Below are positions 25,401 to 35,147 of a stretch of DNA of 64,000 nucleotides, in pieces; positions within the stretch are counted from its first letter, which is position 1, and every line of letters begins with the position of its first letter. The stretch is from Beroe forskalii. Its lineage: Eukaryota > Ctenophora > Nuda > Beroida > Beroidae. The DNA is taken from the NCBI GenBank assembly GCA_011033025.1, contig WFMF01000092.1, positions 450,977 through 514,976 on the forward strand, read 5' to 3'. Made by a program: the position numbers and the translations under genes. The notes under the pieces are model-generated. The model saw only the letters and a list, made by a program, of their open reading frames with translations, searched no databases and was not told the DNA's origin.

Positions 25401-26634
25401 CCCATAGCCTGGATACTGACATACAATCACGGTCAGTCCGGTATGCTTCATGTTGCACAGGGTCACCGGGGACAAGGCTTTGCTCAGCATCTGGTCAAGT
25501 TCATATATGATGAGATGAAGAAAAGCTATGGAACAGGATCCTATATTTCTATACATTCGGACAACGATGTGTCTTCTGCACTTTTCTCTAAATTAGGATG
25601 GATGAAACAAGACAAACCGTGTATTATGTTCGTTCAAAAGACAATTAGTAGTGTCTAATGTCCTGTGTGAATTGTTATTAATAAATTACGTGTTTCAGTA
25701 TAACCGATGTGTCTTTATTTTGACAGCTCATTCGTCATGTTTTTAGTCTCCGTCTACATTTCTATCGCTATCAAATATTCATTTATCGTTATCTGTCAGA
25801 TTTCTTCAGAAAAAAATCACGTTATATTAAGTAAGTAAATAGCAGACAGCTACAGGTACGCATATGCGTGCAGACCGCTCGATTGACAGAGGCCTCGATA
25901 AAGACGCGCGGATTTCCTTTGCGCGCTTCAACTTTCTATATGAATTCCGTCAAAAGCACACAATTTCGCGCGTCTTAATCGAGACCTTTTAATCGAGCGG
26001 TCTGCACACATAATATGGGTTACCTTTTCCTCGATCCAACTGTCCCCTCCCACAGCGTCTCGTGGCCTGTTTAAATACTCACTTCATTCCAGGGTAATTG
26101 CTGCGTCACCTCAGAGGGGTACGGAATGATGACGCACCATCTCATGTGTGTCTCCAGGGGCAAGGTTATAGTTGCTCTTGAAGTGAGTCATTGCATGATG
26201 TTCGTTCTTATTCGTCATTCGAACTTTATTGTTATTGACATTCGATAAAATAGTAGAAGTGCGTGTGACCTTTCCTGTTCTAGCCACTGTTTTATCACAC
26301 ATGGTACCATCAATGATCGATCCGGGCAGGAGTTGTGACCGAAGTCGAGGCTTCGGTCGACCCTCGAATCAAGTCTGAATTCCTTTTTGACGAAGGCCCA
26401 ATCCTCGGTAAATACGGAGGCTGAGAACTCATTCGATCACTGGGTACCCTAGATATCTCTCAACACCTAACCACCATAAACCTGCAGGGAGGGTACAACC
26501 TCAGTACAGTTTCCAGAGGCATCAAAGCGTGTACCAGTGTTTTATTGGGGGACCAACCTGAGCCTGTGGAACCTGAAGAGAGCATTCCTTCCGAGGGGTG
26601 GGTTTATCATGAGTGTTCTAGTTCAGAACAGTAG
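13424..26634 (+). CDS. class II histone deacetylase, last three exons (HDAC6/HDAC10-like)
   Basis: C-terminal part of a zinc-dependent deacetylase domain. Exon 13424-13549 encodes ILPLAIEYQPQ and then SAGFDSGLGDPL, including the zinc-binding Asp of the SAGFD motif. Exon 26093-26182 continues with VTSEGYGMMTHHLM and VIVALE. Exon 26488-26634 continues directly with GGYNLSTVSRG and VLLGDQPEP, then stops after a short tail. All junctions are phase 0 with GT/AG ends (donors GTTAGT and GTGAGT), and the joined product follows the family order SAGFD, GDPL, EGY, LEGGYN without a gap. The intron 13550-26092 is 12.5 kb as assembled; it contains the large transposon and the acyltransferase gene. The 5' exons (HHGNG region and earlier) are not in the window upstream, so the gene is partial or the contig is misjoined before 13424. 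Confidence 0.88.
13864..13902 (+). repeat. left terminal inverted repeat of the large transposon
   Basis: Begins CGGGGGGGGATCAGGTACTA and ends in GACACAGGGTGT. It is preceded by the target duplication TATGATG. One mismatch with the right repeat (T against A at position 26). Confidence 0.85.
14377..19716 (-). CDS. P-element-superfamily-like transposase, five exons, about 1,377 aa
   Basis: Minus-strand exons are 19716-19490, 19072-18940, 18512-15699, 15519-15357 and 15173-14377. Every intron is GT-AG and phases fit (2, 0, 0, 1), giving one frame of 4,134 nt. Residues 1-76 hold two RanBP2-type zinc fingers: a degenerate one (WKCSCG...CTNC) and a canonical one (DGDWRCSCCDCNNFAHRVNC). Next comes a C2H2 finger (FQCSHCKRDC...H), then ten 15-residue repeats (LTTNDSSGNAESQNV type). 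The core has SVKVDETYV (Asp near 582), YCTDGDGIRR (Asp near 696), FDPKHLVKRL (near 743) and DPLERTFGRGR (Glu near 920). That order recalls the P element/THAP9 catalytic D, D, the DxPHLxK segment and the LExxFxxxR Glu. The C-terminus has further Cys/His fingers (CKLCPLKVKLEHMRQHVGVH; CHVCQADVWKYNIPHHYENL). No THAP domain is present. Class assignment is inference; the gene model is well supported. Confidence 0.8.
18047..18490 (-). repeat. 45-bp coding tandem repeat in the transposase
   Basis: Ten units of exactly 45 bp ('...gagactcagcattaccagag...') lie in frame within exon 3. They encode a 15-residue polar Ser/Thr/Asn-rich repeat between the DNA-binding fingers and the catalytic core. Units differ by one to three bases and never shift frame, which argues the exon is translated. 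It probably acts as a flexible linker. Confidence 0.85.
21536..21970 (+). pseudogene. indel-ridden copy of the acyltransferase 5' region
   Basis: This matches 24723-25190 (start of the N-acyltransferase gene) but has many one- and two-base losses, so no frame stays open. It ends abruptly at 'gggttgcctggc', where the second copy of the upstream region begins. It is more likely an unpolished sequence end than a biological pseudogene. Confidence 0.7.
22270..23030 (-). pseudogene. second copy of transposase exons 1 and 2, frameshifted
   Basis: The C2H2 exon (FQCSHCRRDCKNEYNLTKHL) recurs at about 22260-22393 and the RanBP2-finger exon at about 22796-23026. Both contain single-base indels relative to 18940-19716 that break the frame. 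It belongs to the duplicated segment described separately and probably is not a real second gene. Confidence 0.7.
24684..24722 (-). repeat. right terminal inverted repeat of the large transposon
   Basis: The reverse complement of the left terminal repeat with one mismatch, followed by TATGATG at 24723-24729. A noisier version of the same end lies at 21496-21533 in the duplicated segment. Confidence 0.85.
24756..25658 (+). CDS. glycine N-acyltransferase-like GNAT enzyme, 300 aa
   Basis: A GLYAT/GLYATL-type acyl-CoA N-acyltransferase, the family that conjugates acyl-CoA to glycine or similar amines. The N-terminal half follows the GLYAT N-domain layout (for example the VYGTVFNI-like tract). 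The C-terminal GNAT domain has IAWILTYNHGQSGMLHVAQG followed by the acetyl-CoA pyrophosphate loop HRGQGFAQHL near residues 230-245. The ATG at 24756 gives the family's usual length of about 300 aa; the frame is also open back to 24642, but those codons lie in the transposon terminal repeat. The gene is intron-free here. It sits wholly inside the HDAC intron on the same strand, with the transposon ending 33 bp upstream, so its promoter may have been replaced or displaced. Confidence 0.85.
   Translation: MSLELDKTEVPGITSVHYRSPTEIRGNLPYQLLLALCENNRFDPVNERPVIEAYINSNDTYFSTIYVFNGTGELISIFVHIEMKASKEEVAEFLKVIFRPDLVSKNKTRNVVVLGFQSEFRESLVSGFRAATEGSFGGFDAYDFWLPPERLVTETSLPTEYRCRNLEKQHAPHIAIKWDEDVGNAVSYQGGAEDIVLRNILFRPSAGVFYKEEETPIAWILTYNHGQSGMLHVAQGHRGQGFAQHLVKFIYDEMKKSYGTGSYISIHSDNDVSSALFSKLGWMKQDKPCIMFVQKTISSV
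25680..25685 (+). terminator. polyadenylation signal AATAAA for the acyltransferase
   Basis: AATAAA lies 22 bases after the acyltransferase stop codon, with T/G-rich sequence (tgtgtctttattttg) about 25 bases further on. This supports an independent transcript inside the HDAC intron. Confidence 0.7.
25868..26007. mobile_element. 140-bp MITE with gtgcagaccgctcgat ends
   Basis: The left arm gtgcagaccgctcgattgac and the right arm ending aatcgagcggtctgcac are inverted copies. The inner parts also pair (aaagacgcgcg against cgcgcgtctt). A related end occurs at 47489-47505 and 47600-47616. It lies in the HDAC intron, 85 bp before the acceptor of exon 26093. Confidence 0.7.
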
Positions 26635-27551
26635 TTATTTCCAATTATGTTGATCAAAGTGGTGGTATTGCCGCTGTTTGGTGAAAGATTACTTTAGCCA
26701 ACCCACCGTGGGTTTTCAAACAAACAAACAGCATTTTGCATAATATCGCAGTCTTATCCGTTGTTCTTATAATTTTGTCTGTTATTTTTTCAACAAAATA
26801 ACAGATCCCATTTTTCAGCGCGCTTGAGAGCATAGCTACAACCGCTAAACACCTCTCTCACTTCTGGAAATCTCTGGCAAGATTCAGTAAGTCAGGACCG
26901 TCGTTATGATCATTAGCCAGTTTCTTTGATTTCGGTCGGTTTTTTGGAATTTTTTTGAAAATTCAAATTCGAAACCTCAAAATCCCCACTATATATTTTT
27001 CTTTCTATTTTTCTACAATTCCGAATTCCAATGAATATACTGCATAATATAGTGCTCAAGGTCAACACATATCAACATGCTCCAGCGTACCCAAAACATC
27101 TAGATTATGTAGTTTCAGTTATGCAGTTCGTTTTTCTCTATATCACAGTACCACCTGTCTAAACTTCTAAACTCGTCTAATTACTTTTTATACTCTGTGC
27201 TGTGTCAAATTCAGCATAGCACACGTGTATTTAGTTTACTTATGTCACCTTATGTAAGTTATATTATTCAGAGGGTTAAAGATCGGCTTATAATCGGTGC
27301 TAAATTTGTCAGTCTTCATTATGCACAGTGTTATATACTGCGATTATTGAGCCAGGTGCCAATGTGGCCGTATTACAGAGTGTAATGCGTACTGCAGTCT
27401 GCAACGTGGTTTGCTACATAATAGTAAAAAGAACGTTCTAGGTCATTTGGCCTAACGGGACATTTGGCTTAACGTCGAGATTCTCTACATCATCTATAAT
27501 ATTCGTGATGTTGAGTAATCGTGATACAAATTGACAGGTTATTATTTTCAG
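26635..27551. other. non-coding gap between HDAC and the Ser/Pro-rich gene
   Basis: AT-rich sequence with no supported ORF, RNA gene or repeat family. Confidence 0.45.
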
Positions 27552-29839
27552 GAGAACCCACAGCTCCTGAAAGAACGGATGCTAGCACTCGACATCATGT
27601 GTAAGCTATGAATTAGTGAGAATTGTTTAAACAATAAAGTTCAACAAGTTGTTATATACTATATTAAATATTCTACATTCAGGAAATTCCTATCTCATTG
27701 TATCACATCAATAAAAAACATAATAATATCCCCAGGAGCAGAAGAAGCAGATCACCAACTCACTCCACAACATCATCTCCCACCCCTGTAAAACCTGCAC
27801 CTGCATCATCTCCCACACCATCTCCCACACCATCTCCCAAACCACGTGCATCATCTTCCACTGTCAAACCAACACGTGCTTGGTACTCACGGCTATCGGC
27901 AGGGAGTGACATCTCACTGAATGGCATTTCACAGGATGCCACCACATTCCAGGGCATATCACAGGATGCTGCCACATTTCAGGGCGATATCTCACGAAAT
28001 AATGACACTTCACAGAATGAAAATTCTCAGAATGGCATGTCTTGCGACTCACACGGTGACTCGTCGTTCATTGTGCCCTCCAGCTTAGTGGCCAAGTCAT
28101 CCACTGCACATGGTCCTGTGAACAGTAGAGATGCTCTTGAAAATATCAATCAGGGAAATGCTTTATTCAACCAGACGTACCTTGTGAATTCACCTCAGAA
28201 AAACATTCCACCAAGATCACCTAGAGCATCACTAAGATCACCAAGAACATCACCGAGATCACCTAGAACATCACCAAGGTCACCTAGAACATCACCGAGA
28301 TCACCTAGAAAGTCCCAATCATCACCGATACCCCTACAAAAAGCACGTCCAGTGTCACCTAGATCACCTAAACGTCTGCAGGATCGCCAAGCGGCTCCCT
28401 TTGCCGGCTTGAAGAATGTAGCCGCCTCGGTGGCGAAGGCTTGCAGTCCCCGGAGATCGGTCAGACTTACACCCTTAAAACCCGTGCACAATCCTAAACC
28501 CACAGGGAAAGGAGCGGAGACGTTCGATGAGGTAATTAATCCCGAGGAAAGTTTGTTTACTGACTGACTGTCTGTATTCCTCAGCAATTCAGAGGGCGAG
28601 CAACTCTTTACGTTGGCGGAAGCTCTAAAGAGTTTGAATGTGAGTGCGGCTGATGGCCAGCCCTCTCCCCCCTCAACCACTCCTGACAGGGAGACACATC
28701 TGACACACCAACTTCTCTGGAATCCAGCGAGTCTTTTAGTACTGCTCCTTTAGCAAACAGCTCAAGTAGCACTGGGTCTCAGTCTCATGGAGAGTGCTCT
28801 CAAGAGTCTCTGTGTGACGAACCGACAACAACTGGGGGAAGTGTCGTAGAGCCGGTCACTCCGAGCGAGTCTACAGCAGAGGTAGGGTGCTGTGTCACAT
28901 GAACATTGAGGGTATATCACATGACTCATGTACAATGTACATTGTACACTCTGTCACACCAAAGTATCAGACATTCAAGCATTGTCATTCTGGAAATTCG
29001 CATACTCAATGTCACACCAGAAGATCTCTCAGCTCACGCACTGTGTCGCATAGTCATTTTAATGTCATGATTGTAAAGTGTAAACATAAATTAAATGCCA
29101 AATGCTTTTGTGATTTTATTCAATAACCTTGTATCTTGTGAAAAAATTCAGGCCTCCTTGACTTTGTTTTCATCCAGCTAAATAACCATCATCGATGTGA
29201 ACACTTTGTTTTGCTGAACACTTTTTTGTATCTTTAATAGTTCGAAATTCACAAATATGTTTCATCATATGGTCTTTGACTGATTGATCTTTCCCAACTG
29301 CAGTTGCATTTTGCATCCACTTTAACCTTTCTTAGGGTGCCAGCCTGGCCTTGCAGTGTCTGAAAACAGTGCTTTACATCGTAAATTATATTCTTATATT
29401 GCCATAAATTCAACCTTATATGTTAAAAAGTTTCCTCTAAATCCATATAGGTTATTTCAACACATGTGAATTATTGAAGGTTTCGCACAAAATGTAGTTT
29501 TATGCTTACATTTTTTGCTTAGAAAATTCTAATAAAGTGTCGATTATTATAATTAATTCAAGGAATGTAGGTAAAGGTTGTCATCAAGAAGTTAATGAGA
29601 GTCCTTCCTTAATTTATCTCGAGTTAATTAATTCGTTATTAGAAAAGTAGAGAAAAGAGCTGATAGCATACAGCTAAGGGAGTCCAACATGAAGAAATTC
29701 ATCCAATACCAACTTAGCAAGCCATTGATTTTTATTTTCCTTTTAGGATTTAACAAGAGAAGACCGATTCATGGCCGAGTTAGCTTCAAGTTCCTGCGCT
29801 AAAGAGGTGCCTCAGCTCCTCATGTTCAAGAAAATCTAA
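27552..29839 (+). CDS. Ser/Pro-rich, probably nuclear, unrecognised protein (multi-exon, 5' end unknown)
   Basis: Supported exons are 27552-27600 (donor GTAAGC), 27736 to about 28531 (donor GAG|GTAATT), 28690-28881 (donor GTAGGG) and 29747-29839. The last follows a good acceptor, ttttccttttag, and ends DLTREDRFMAELASS...FKKI and a stop. The large exon is disordered: SPTPSPTPSPKP, then tandem SPRTSPRSPRTSPRSPR repeats, then a basic RRSVRLTPLKP motif. An extra exon about 28585-28639 encodes NSEGEQLFTLAEALKSLN in the frame of the large exon, but an in-frame TGA at 28565 separates them and no phase-correct splice resolves it. That means a sequencing error, a broken gene or a missed splice site. 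SP/TP-rich repeats suggest a kinase-regulated chromatin or mitotic protein, but this is inference only. Confidence 0.6.
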
Positions 29840-29855
29840 ACTTTTTATTGATTTA

Positions 29856-30668
29856 CTAGCAGGCCCGTTGGGCCTGCTAGAATAATATATAAATGATGGA
29901 CCTGCTAGAATAATATATAAATGGATACATAGCTCACTCGGCGGCGCTTCGCGCCACCTCGTTCGCAAATTTTGAAAAAAGAACGGAATATTAAACCTTA
30001 TGTAGCAATCCAATTATTGACTTAAACGAAATAATGAATTTTATGAAGGAGCAGAGTGCAAAGTAGTTCGGTCAATCTTAGTCGTGCTAAACCATGTGCG
30101 TTTTGTTCCGTGTTGATTGCAAGATGATGTTGATTCTGATAACTGATAGTGATTCTCTTACTGACTTACTGTCATTGGACAACTTTGTTTTGATCACATT
30201 GATCCAGGTCAGGAATGGTCTTCGTAATCTGCTAATTTATCCGACTCGGTTAAATATAACTTTTGTAAACCTTAAATTGATCTTTACGGCTAATTTAAAA
30301 ACTACATTACGCCGACCGAGCATTGATTATCGGCCGACCTCTACCGCAGTTCTTTTTGAAAACCATCTATCTGGATTATCCTCCTTTATTTGAGTTATGT
30401 CCATCTTGAGATCTTGAATTTCAATTAAAGAGAATGTCAAATATTAAAAAACTGCAGCACAACATTTAACAGTAGCAGCGTAATAGAAAGCACTCTCAAA
30501 GAACTGATTATCATCTGCACGTGCGAAAATTGGTTTCCATAGCAACGGCGCCTCATTTCTCCCTTTTGCCTTTGTTTCTCTTGATATTTACTTGGCAAGC
30601 TCAAATTTAATGGTGTGCGCCCGCACAGACAAACATTATTCACGTGTGAATTCATTTTATATTAAAGA
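29856..30668 (-). mobile_element. Helitron-like element, long variant (813 bp)
   Basis: On the minus strand it would start TCTTTAATATAAAATG and end with the hairpin GCAGGCCCAACGGGCCTGC plus CTAG, then T. It is joined head-to-tail to the next unit at 30669 with no bases between. It shares the family's 'acctcgttcgcaaa' block but has a different interior and no replicase coding. Confidence 0.65.
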
Positions 30669-30988
30669 CTAGCAGGCCCGTTGGGCCTGCCAATACACAG
30701 CTCAATCGGCGCTGCTACGCAGCACCTCGTTCGCAAAATTCAAATCAACTAAATCCTTTTTTACTGCATCAAAAAAATTCCAATCAGATCAAAAGTTATT
30801 ACGGATCAACGTATTCAAAACAGCAGTAAACAGAAATGATCGCGCTCGCGCAATATGTAACCATAGCAACGCGCGCGCATATATCCATGCTGCACGTGGG
30901 AAACCCAAAATGTGTCTACAAAAGGACAAAAAACGTGACGGAGGTACAAAATAATAATATTACAGAGGTTGCGAAATTATATTAGAGA
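30669..30988 (-). mobile_element. non-autonomous Helitron-like unit 1 of tandem array
   Basis: Minus-strand 5' end TCTCTAATATAATTTCGC; 3' end hairpin GCAGGCCCAACGGGCCTGC then CTAG. Unit length 320 bp. It contains the palindrome gcgctgctacgcagc and the motif gtaaccatagcaac at 30857-30870. It is followed directly by the next unit. Confidence 0.8.
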
Positions 30989-31302
30989 CTAGCAGGCCCG
31001 TTAGGCCTGCAAATACACAGCTCACTCGGCGCTGCTACGCAGCACCTCGTTCGCAAAATTCGAATCAACTCAATACTTTTACCGCATCAAAAATTCCAAT
31101 CAGATGAAACGTTATTACGGATCAACGTATTCAAAACAGCATTAAACAGAAATGAACGCGCGCGCAATATGTAACCATAGCAACGCGCGCGCATATACCA
31201 AAACTGCACGTGGGCACCCCAAAATGTGTCTACAAAAGGACAAAAAACGTGACGGAGGTACAAAATAATAATATTACAGAGGTTGCGAAATTATATTAGA
31301 GA
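30989..31302 (-). mobile_element. non-autonomous Helitron-like unit 2 of tandem array
   Basis: 314 bp, same ends as the preceding unit. The junctions on both sides read CTAG|TCTC on the minus strand with no host base between them. Its 'gtaaccatagcaac' motif is at 31171-31184. Confidence 0.8.
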
Positions 31303-31618
31303 CTAGCAGGCCCGTTAGGCCTGCAAATACACAGCTCACTCGGCGCTGCTACGCAGCACCTCGTTCGCAAAATTCGAATCAACTCAATACTTTTTACCGC
31401 ATCAAAAAATTCCAATCAGATGAAACGTTATTACGGATCAACGTATTCAAAACAGCATTAAACAGAAATGAACGCGCGCGCAATATGTAACCATAGCAAC
31501 GCGCGCGCATATACCAAAACTGCACGTGGGCACCCCAAAATGTGTCTACAAAAGGACAAAAAACGTGACGGAGGTACAAAATAATAATATTACAGAGGTT
31601 GCGAAATTATATTAGAGA
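31303..31618 (-). mobile_element. non-autonomous Helitron-like unit 3 of tandem array
   Basis: 316 bp, nearly identical to unit 2. On the minus strand its 5' TC is preceded by A, which fits Helitron insertion between A and T. Its 'gtaaccatagcaac' motif is at 31487-31500. Confidence 0.8.
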
Positions 31619-32209
31619 TGTCCGATAAGGTAAGTTGATTACAACAGCCTGCTGCAGGCAAAATCTTTTATTGTTTCACAGTTTCACATCTGTGGCTGAG
31701 TCTGAGACCAATTAAGTAACAAGCCTAACATAATTTGATGGCCTACCGACAAGTGCGCACATAAGAATCTATTTCCCACGGTCTAACAGGGTGGCTTGTC
31801 AATGATTTGAGCTGAGTGAGCACATCAAATCCTGAAAACGACAACTGCGCACATTGCAGCTCAGCCAAGTCGGCATCTGATCCAAACTAAAACAAACGAC
31901 AAGTGGGCCCAATGTTTCAAGTGGAGACTGTGAGTGAACTTGAAGCGTCTCTTGGCGCTGCCCAAGAGTGCCCCACCATGTGCGCAGCCACAGTGCCCAT
32001 GCGAGGTCATGACGGGTGCTTTGTCATGCGAGGTCATGATGGGTTAGGTGCCGTTCAACTCACGTGATGCACCAGCTCACGTGATGCACCGTTACCAACA
32101 AGTCACTACTGATTACCACTTGGATCGGCTTGCCCGTGGCATGAACCCTGCCAAGAAGCGCAAATCCCAGAATCATGTTCTGTATGACATCTGTGTGACC
32201 ATTGACCAG

Positions 32210-33020
32210 TACAACAGCCCGCCCCAGGCGAAAATTTTAAATGCTTCGCATCTGTGGCTGTGTCTGAAACCTATTAAGCTATTAGTATTCAGTAAGTAAC
32301 ATAGTTTGGGCACAACAGCCCGCCACAGGCGAAAATTTTCAAGGTGTTTTGCACCTGAATCTGCCTCTAAAATCAATTTGGTAATGTATACGTTGATTAC
32401 AACAGCCTGCTGCACAAGTTTCTGTAGCTGTGTCTAATCAAAGCTGTTCCAATAAGGTCAATTTAGTAACAAAATTTGATAACAACAGCCCGCCGCAGGC
32501 AAACATTTTTACTGCTTCACATCTGTGGCTGTGAATGAGACCTATTCAGTGAGTAACGTAGTTTGATAACAACAGCGAGCCGCAGGCGAAAATTTTCAAG
32601 GTGTTCTGCATCTGAATCTGCGTCTGAAATCAATTTGGTAATGTATTAGTTGATTACAACAGCCTGCTGCAGGCTAAATCTTTTATTGTTTCACATCTGT
32701 GGCTGAGTCAGACCAATTTAGTAACAACCCTAACATAATTTGATCACAACAGCCCGCCGCAGGCGAAAATTCTAAAATTTTCATTTAAGTTTGATACTTT
32801 CATATCTGTAGCTGTGTCTAGTAAGGTTAACTCGGTAACAAAATTTGATAACAACAGCCCGCCGCAGGCGAAAATTTTTAATGTTCTACATCTGTGGCGG
32901 TGTCTGAGACCTATTAGTGTTCAGTAAGTAACATAGTTTGGGCACAACAGCCCGCCTCTAAAATCAATTTGGTAATGTATAAGTTGATTACAACAGCCTG
33001 CTACACAAGTTTCTGTAGCT
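32210..33020. repeat. satellite of about 90-100 bp with cagcccgccgcaggcgaaaa core
   Basis: About nine diverged units begin near 'gattacaacagcc(c/t)gc' and contain 'gcaggcgaaaatttt' and 'catctg(a/t)...'. The same array is present at 53270-54110, and a shorter-unit version at 33960-34505 and 35148-35410. No coding is seen. The upstream part 31619-32209 has a short frame (MPFNSRDAPAHVMHRYQQVT...) that is unrecognised and probably chance. Confidence 0.75.
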
Positions 33021-33028
33021 GTGTCTAA

Positions 33029-33077
33029 GGGGCCATCCATAAAGGACTTCCGCAAAATTTCGGCCATTTCAGACCCC
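33029..33077. mobile_element. left half of a MITE split by the Mutator-like element
   Basis: ggggccatccataaaggact begins a copy of the family seen at 3886-4151. It is interrupted at TCAGACCCC by the Mutator-like element and resumes at 41932 with tcagacccctccctccc. The interrupted target therefore predates the insertion. Confidence 0.65.
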
Positions 33078-33398
33078 GGGTCAGGGACGGAAGTTCGAAA
33101 CCCGGAAGTTCGACTGTCGACAACCCAGAAGTTAGACACTCTCACTGCTTGTCGAACTTCCGGGCGTCAACAGACTGAAGTCCGACAGTTCTAAAGCTCG
33201 ATAGCAGGATCAGGTGTCGAACTTCCGGTCGTCAACAGACCGAAGTTCGACACCCAGAAGTTCGACACCCTTTCTAAGCTCTACTAAAAAGTGAATTCGC
33301 CTTTTACATTGATGCCCCTTTATACTAAAGGTAATTACAGGCTTTGGTGAGACTTATATCGATAGATCTAATCAGACAAGAAGTTATAATATAACATG

Positions 33399-33488
33399 AT
33401 AATACCTTCGTACTTTGAGCGCCGCGCGTGATAACGCTCGAACGAAGTGAGAGCGTTTGCGCGGCGTCTCAAAGTACGAAGGTATTAT
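33399..33488. repeat. 90-bp near-perfect palindrome at the edge of the extra block
   Basis: The arms ataataccttcgtactttga and tcaaagtacgaaggtattat pair almost perfectly, followed by gcgccgcgc against gcgcggcg. A smaller inner inverted repeat is aacgctc against gagcgtt. Weaker pairing extends outward to about 33385 and 33502. The same 'gaaggtattat' closes the extra block at 39911-39921. Confidence 0.75.
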
Positions 33489-34505
33489 CTGTTATAATAC
33501 CTGAAGGAGGAATGTTCTGCGATTTTTCATGTGAAAAGCAGTTAAATAGTCGGGCCAATTATTTGACTGTGAAATGCATGTCCAATACTCGCTCTCGGGA
33601 GCTTTTTTGAGAGATTTACCTCTTCTAGAAAGTAAATGTTGAAAGTTTGAGTATAAATCTTCGAATTTTTTCAACCAACAGAAAGTTATTGCAGCAAAAT
33701 GTCAGAAATAACAGCACAACTATCAAAGAAACAACAGATTGAACACTGAAATAGACTGAAATTCTTAAATCAGGAACAGGATATTGATGATCTATGAAGC
33801 TGTGACAGGTCCGAGGCCCAGTGACAGAAAACCTCTTATGGGTCGTCGAGCGCAGAATTTTACCACTGAATTTGGTCGTCACCATCTCATGAATTTTTTA
33901 TCCATCCATTTTTTTTGCTGTAAATGGTATTTCCTATCTGAATATGCCTCTAAGATCAATTAAATGTAATACAGTATAAAATAATTTGATCACATCGGCC
34001 CGCCGCAGGCGAAAAATTTCATGGTACAGTATTTCCCATCTGAAAATGTCTCTGAAATCAATTTGCAATGTATAATTTGATCATAACAGCCCGCCGCAGG
34101 CGAAAAATTTTATGGTATTTTCCATCTGAATATGTCTTAAGATCAATTTTAAATATATAATTTGATCACAACAGCCCGCCGCAGGCAAAAAATTTCATGG
34201 TGTTTCCCATCTGAATATGCTTCTAAGATCATTTTTTAATGGATAATTTGATCACAACGGCCCGCTGCAGGCGAAAAATTTCATGGTGTTTCCCATCTGA
34301 ATACTTATGCCTCTAAGATCAATTTTTAATGGATAATTTGATCACAACGGCACGCCGCAGGCGAAAAATTTCATGGTAATTCCATCTGAATAGGCCTCTA
34401 AGATCAATTTGTAATGTATAATTTGATCAGAACGGCCCGCTGCAGGCGAAAAATTTCATGGTATTTCCCATCTGAATATGTCCTAAGATCAATTTTATAT
34501 ATATA

Positions 34506-34833
34506 CTAGCAGGCCCGTTGGGCCTGCTAATACAAAGCTCACTCGGTGCTGTTAAGCAGCACCTCGTTCGCAAAATTCAAACCAACTATATACTTTTTAC
34601 AGCATCAAAAAATTCCAATCAGATCATCATCAAAAGTGAAAAGTTATGAAGCAACGTATTCAAAACAGCATTAAACAGAAATGAACGCGCGCGCAATATG
34701 TTACCATAGTATAGAAACGCGAGCGCATATACCAAAACTGCACGTGCACGCTTCAAAATGTGTCTACAAAAGGACAAAAAACGTGACGGACGTACAAAAT
34801 AATATTACAAAGGTTGCGAAATTATATAAGAGA
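34506..34833 (-). mobile_element. non-autonomous Helitron-like unit (second array, unit 1)
   Basis: 328 bp. The minus-strand 3' end has the hairpin plus CTAG followed by host T. It is joined head-to-tail to the next unit with CTAG|TCTC. The X-box-like motif is disrupted in this unit (gttaccatagtatagaaac). Confidence 0.8.
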
Positions 34834-35147
34834 CTAGCAGGCCCGTTAGGCCTGCAAATACAAAGCTCACTCGGCGCTGCTACGCAGCACCTCGTTCGCA
34901 AAATTCAAATCAACTCATACTTTTTACCGCATCAAAAAATTCCAATCAGATGAAACGTTATTACGGATCAACGTGTTCAAAACAGCATTAAACAGAAATG
35001 AACGCGCGCGCAATATGTAACCATAGCAACGCGCGCGCATATACCAAAACTGCACGTGGGCACCCCAAAATGTGTCTACAAAAGGACAAAAGACGTTACG
35101 ACGTACATAATTATAATATTACAGAGGTTGCGAAATTATATTAGAGA
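34834..35147 (-). mobile_element. non-autonomous Helitron-like unit (second array, unit 2)
   Basis: 314 bp. The minus-strand 5' TCTCTAATATAA is preceded by host A, which fits A/T target insertion. It keeps gtaaccatagcaac at 35017-35030. Confidence 0.8.

Noticed and set aside
27760-28680. Minus-strand frames opposite the Ser/Pro-rich gene
   Set aside because: They mirror the plus-strand SPR-type repeats; the plus strand has consistent splice sites and composition.
32048-32299. Frame MPFNSRDAPAHVMHRYQQVT (also 53097) as a gene
   Set aside because: Kept between copies only as part of near-identical duplicated DNA; it runs into satellite units and has no gene signals.
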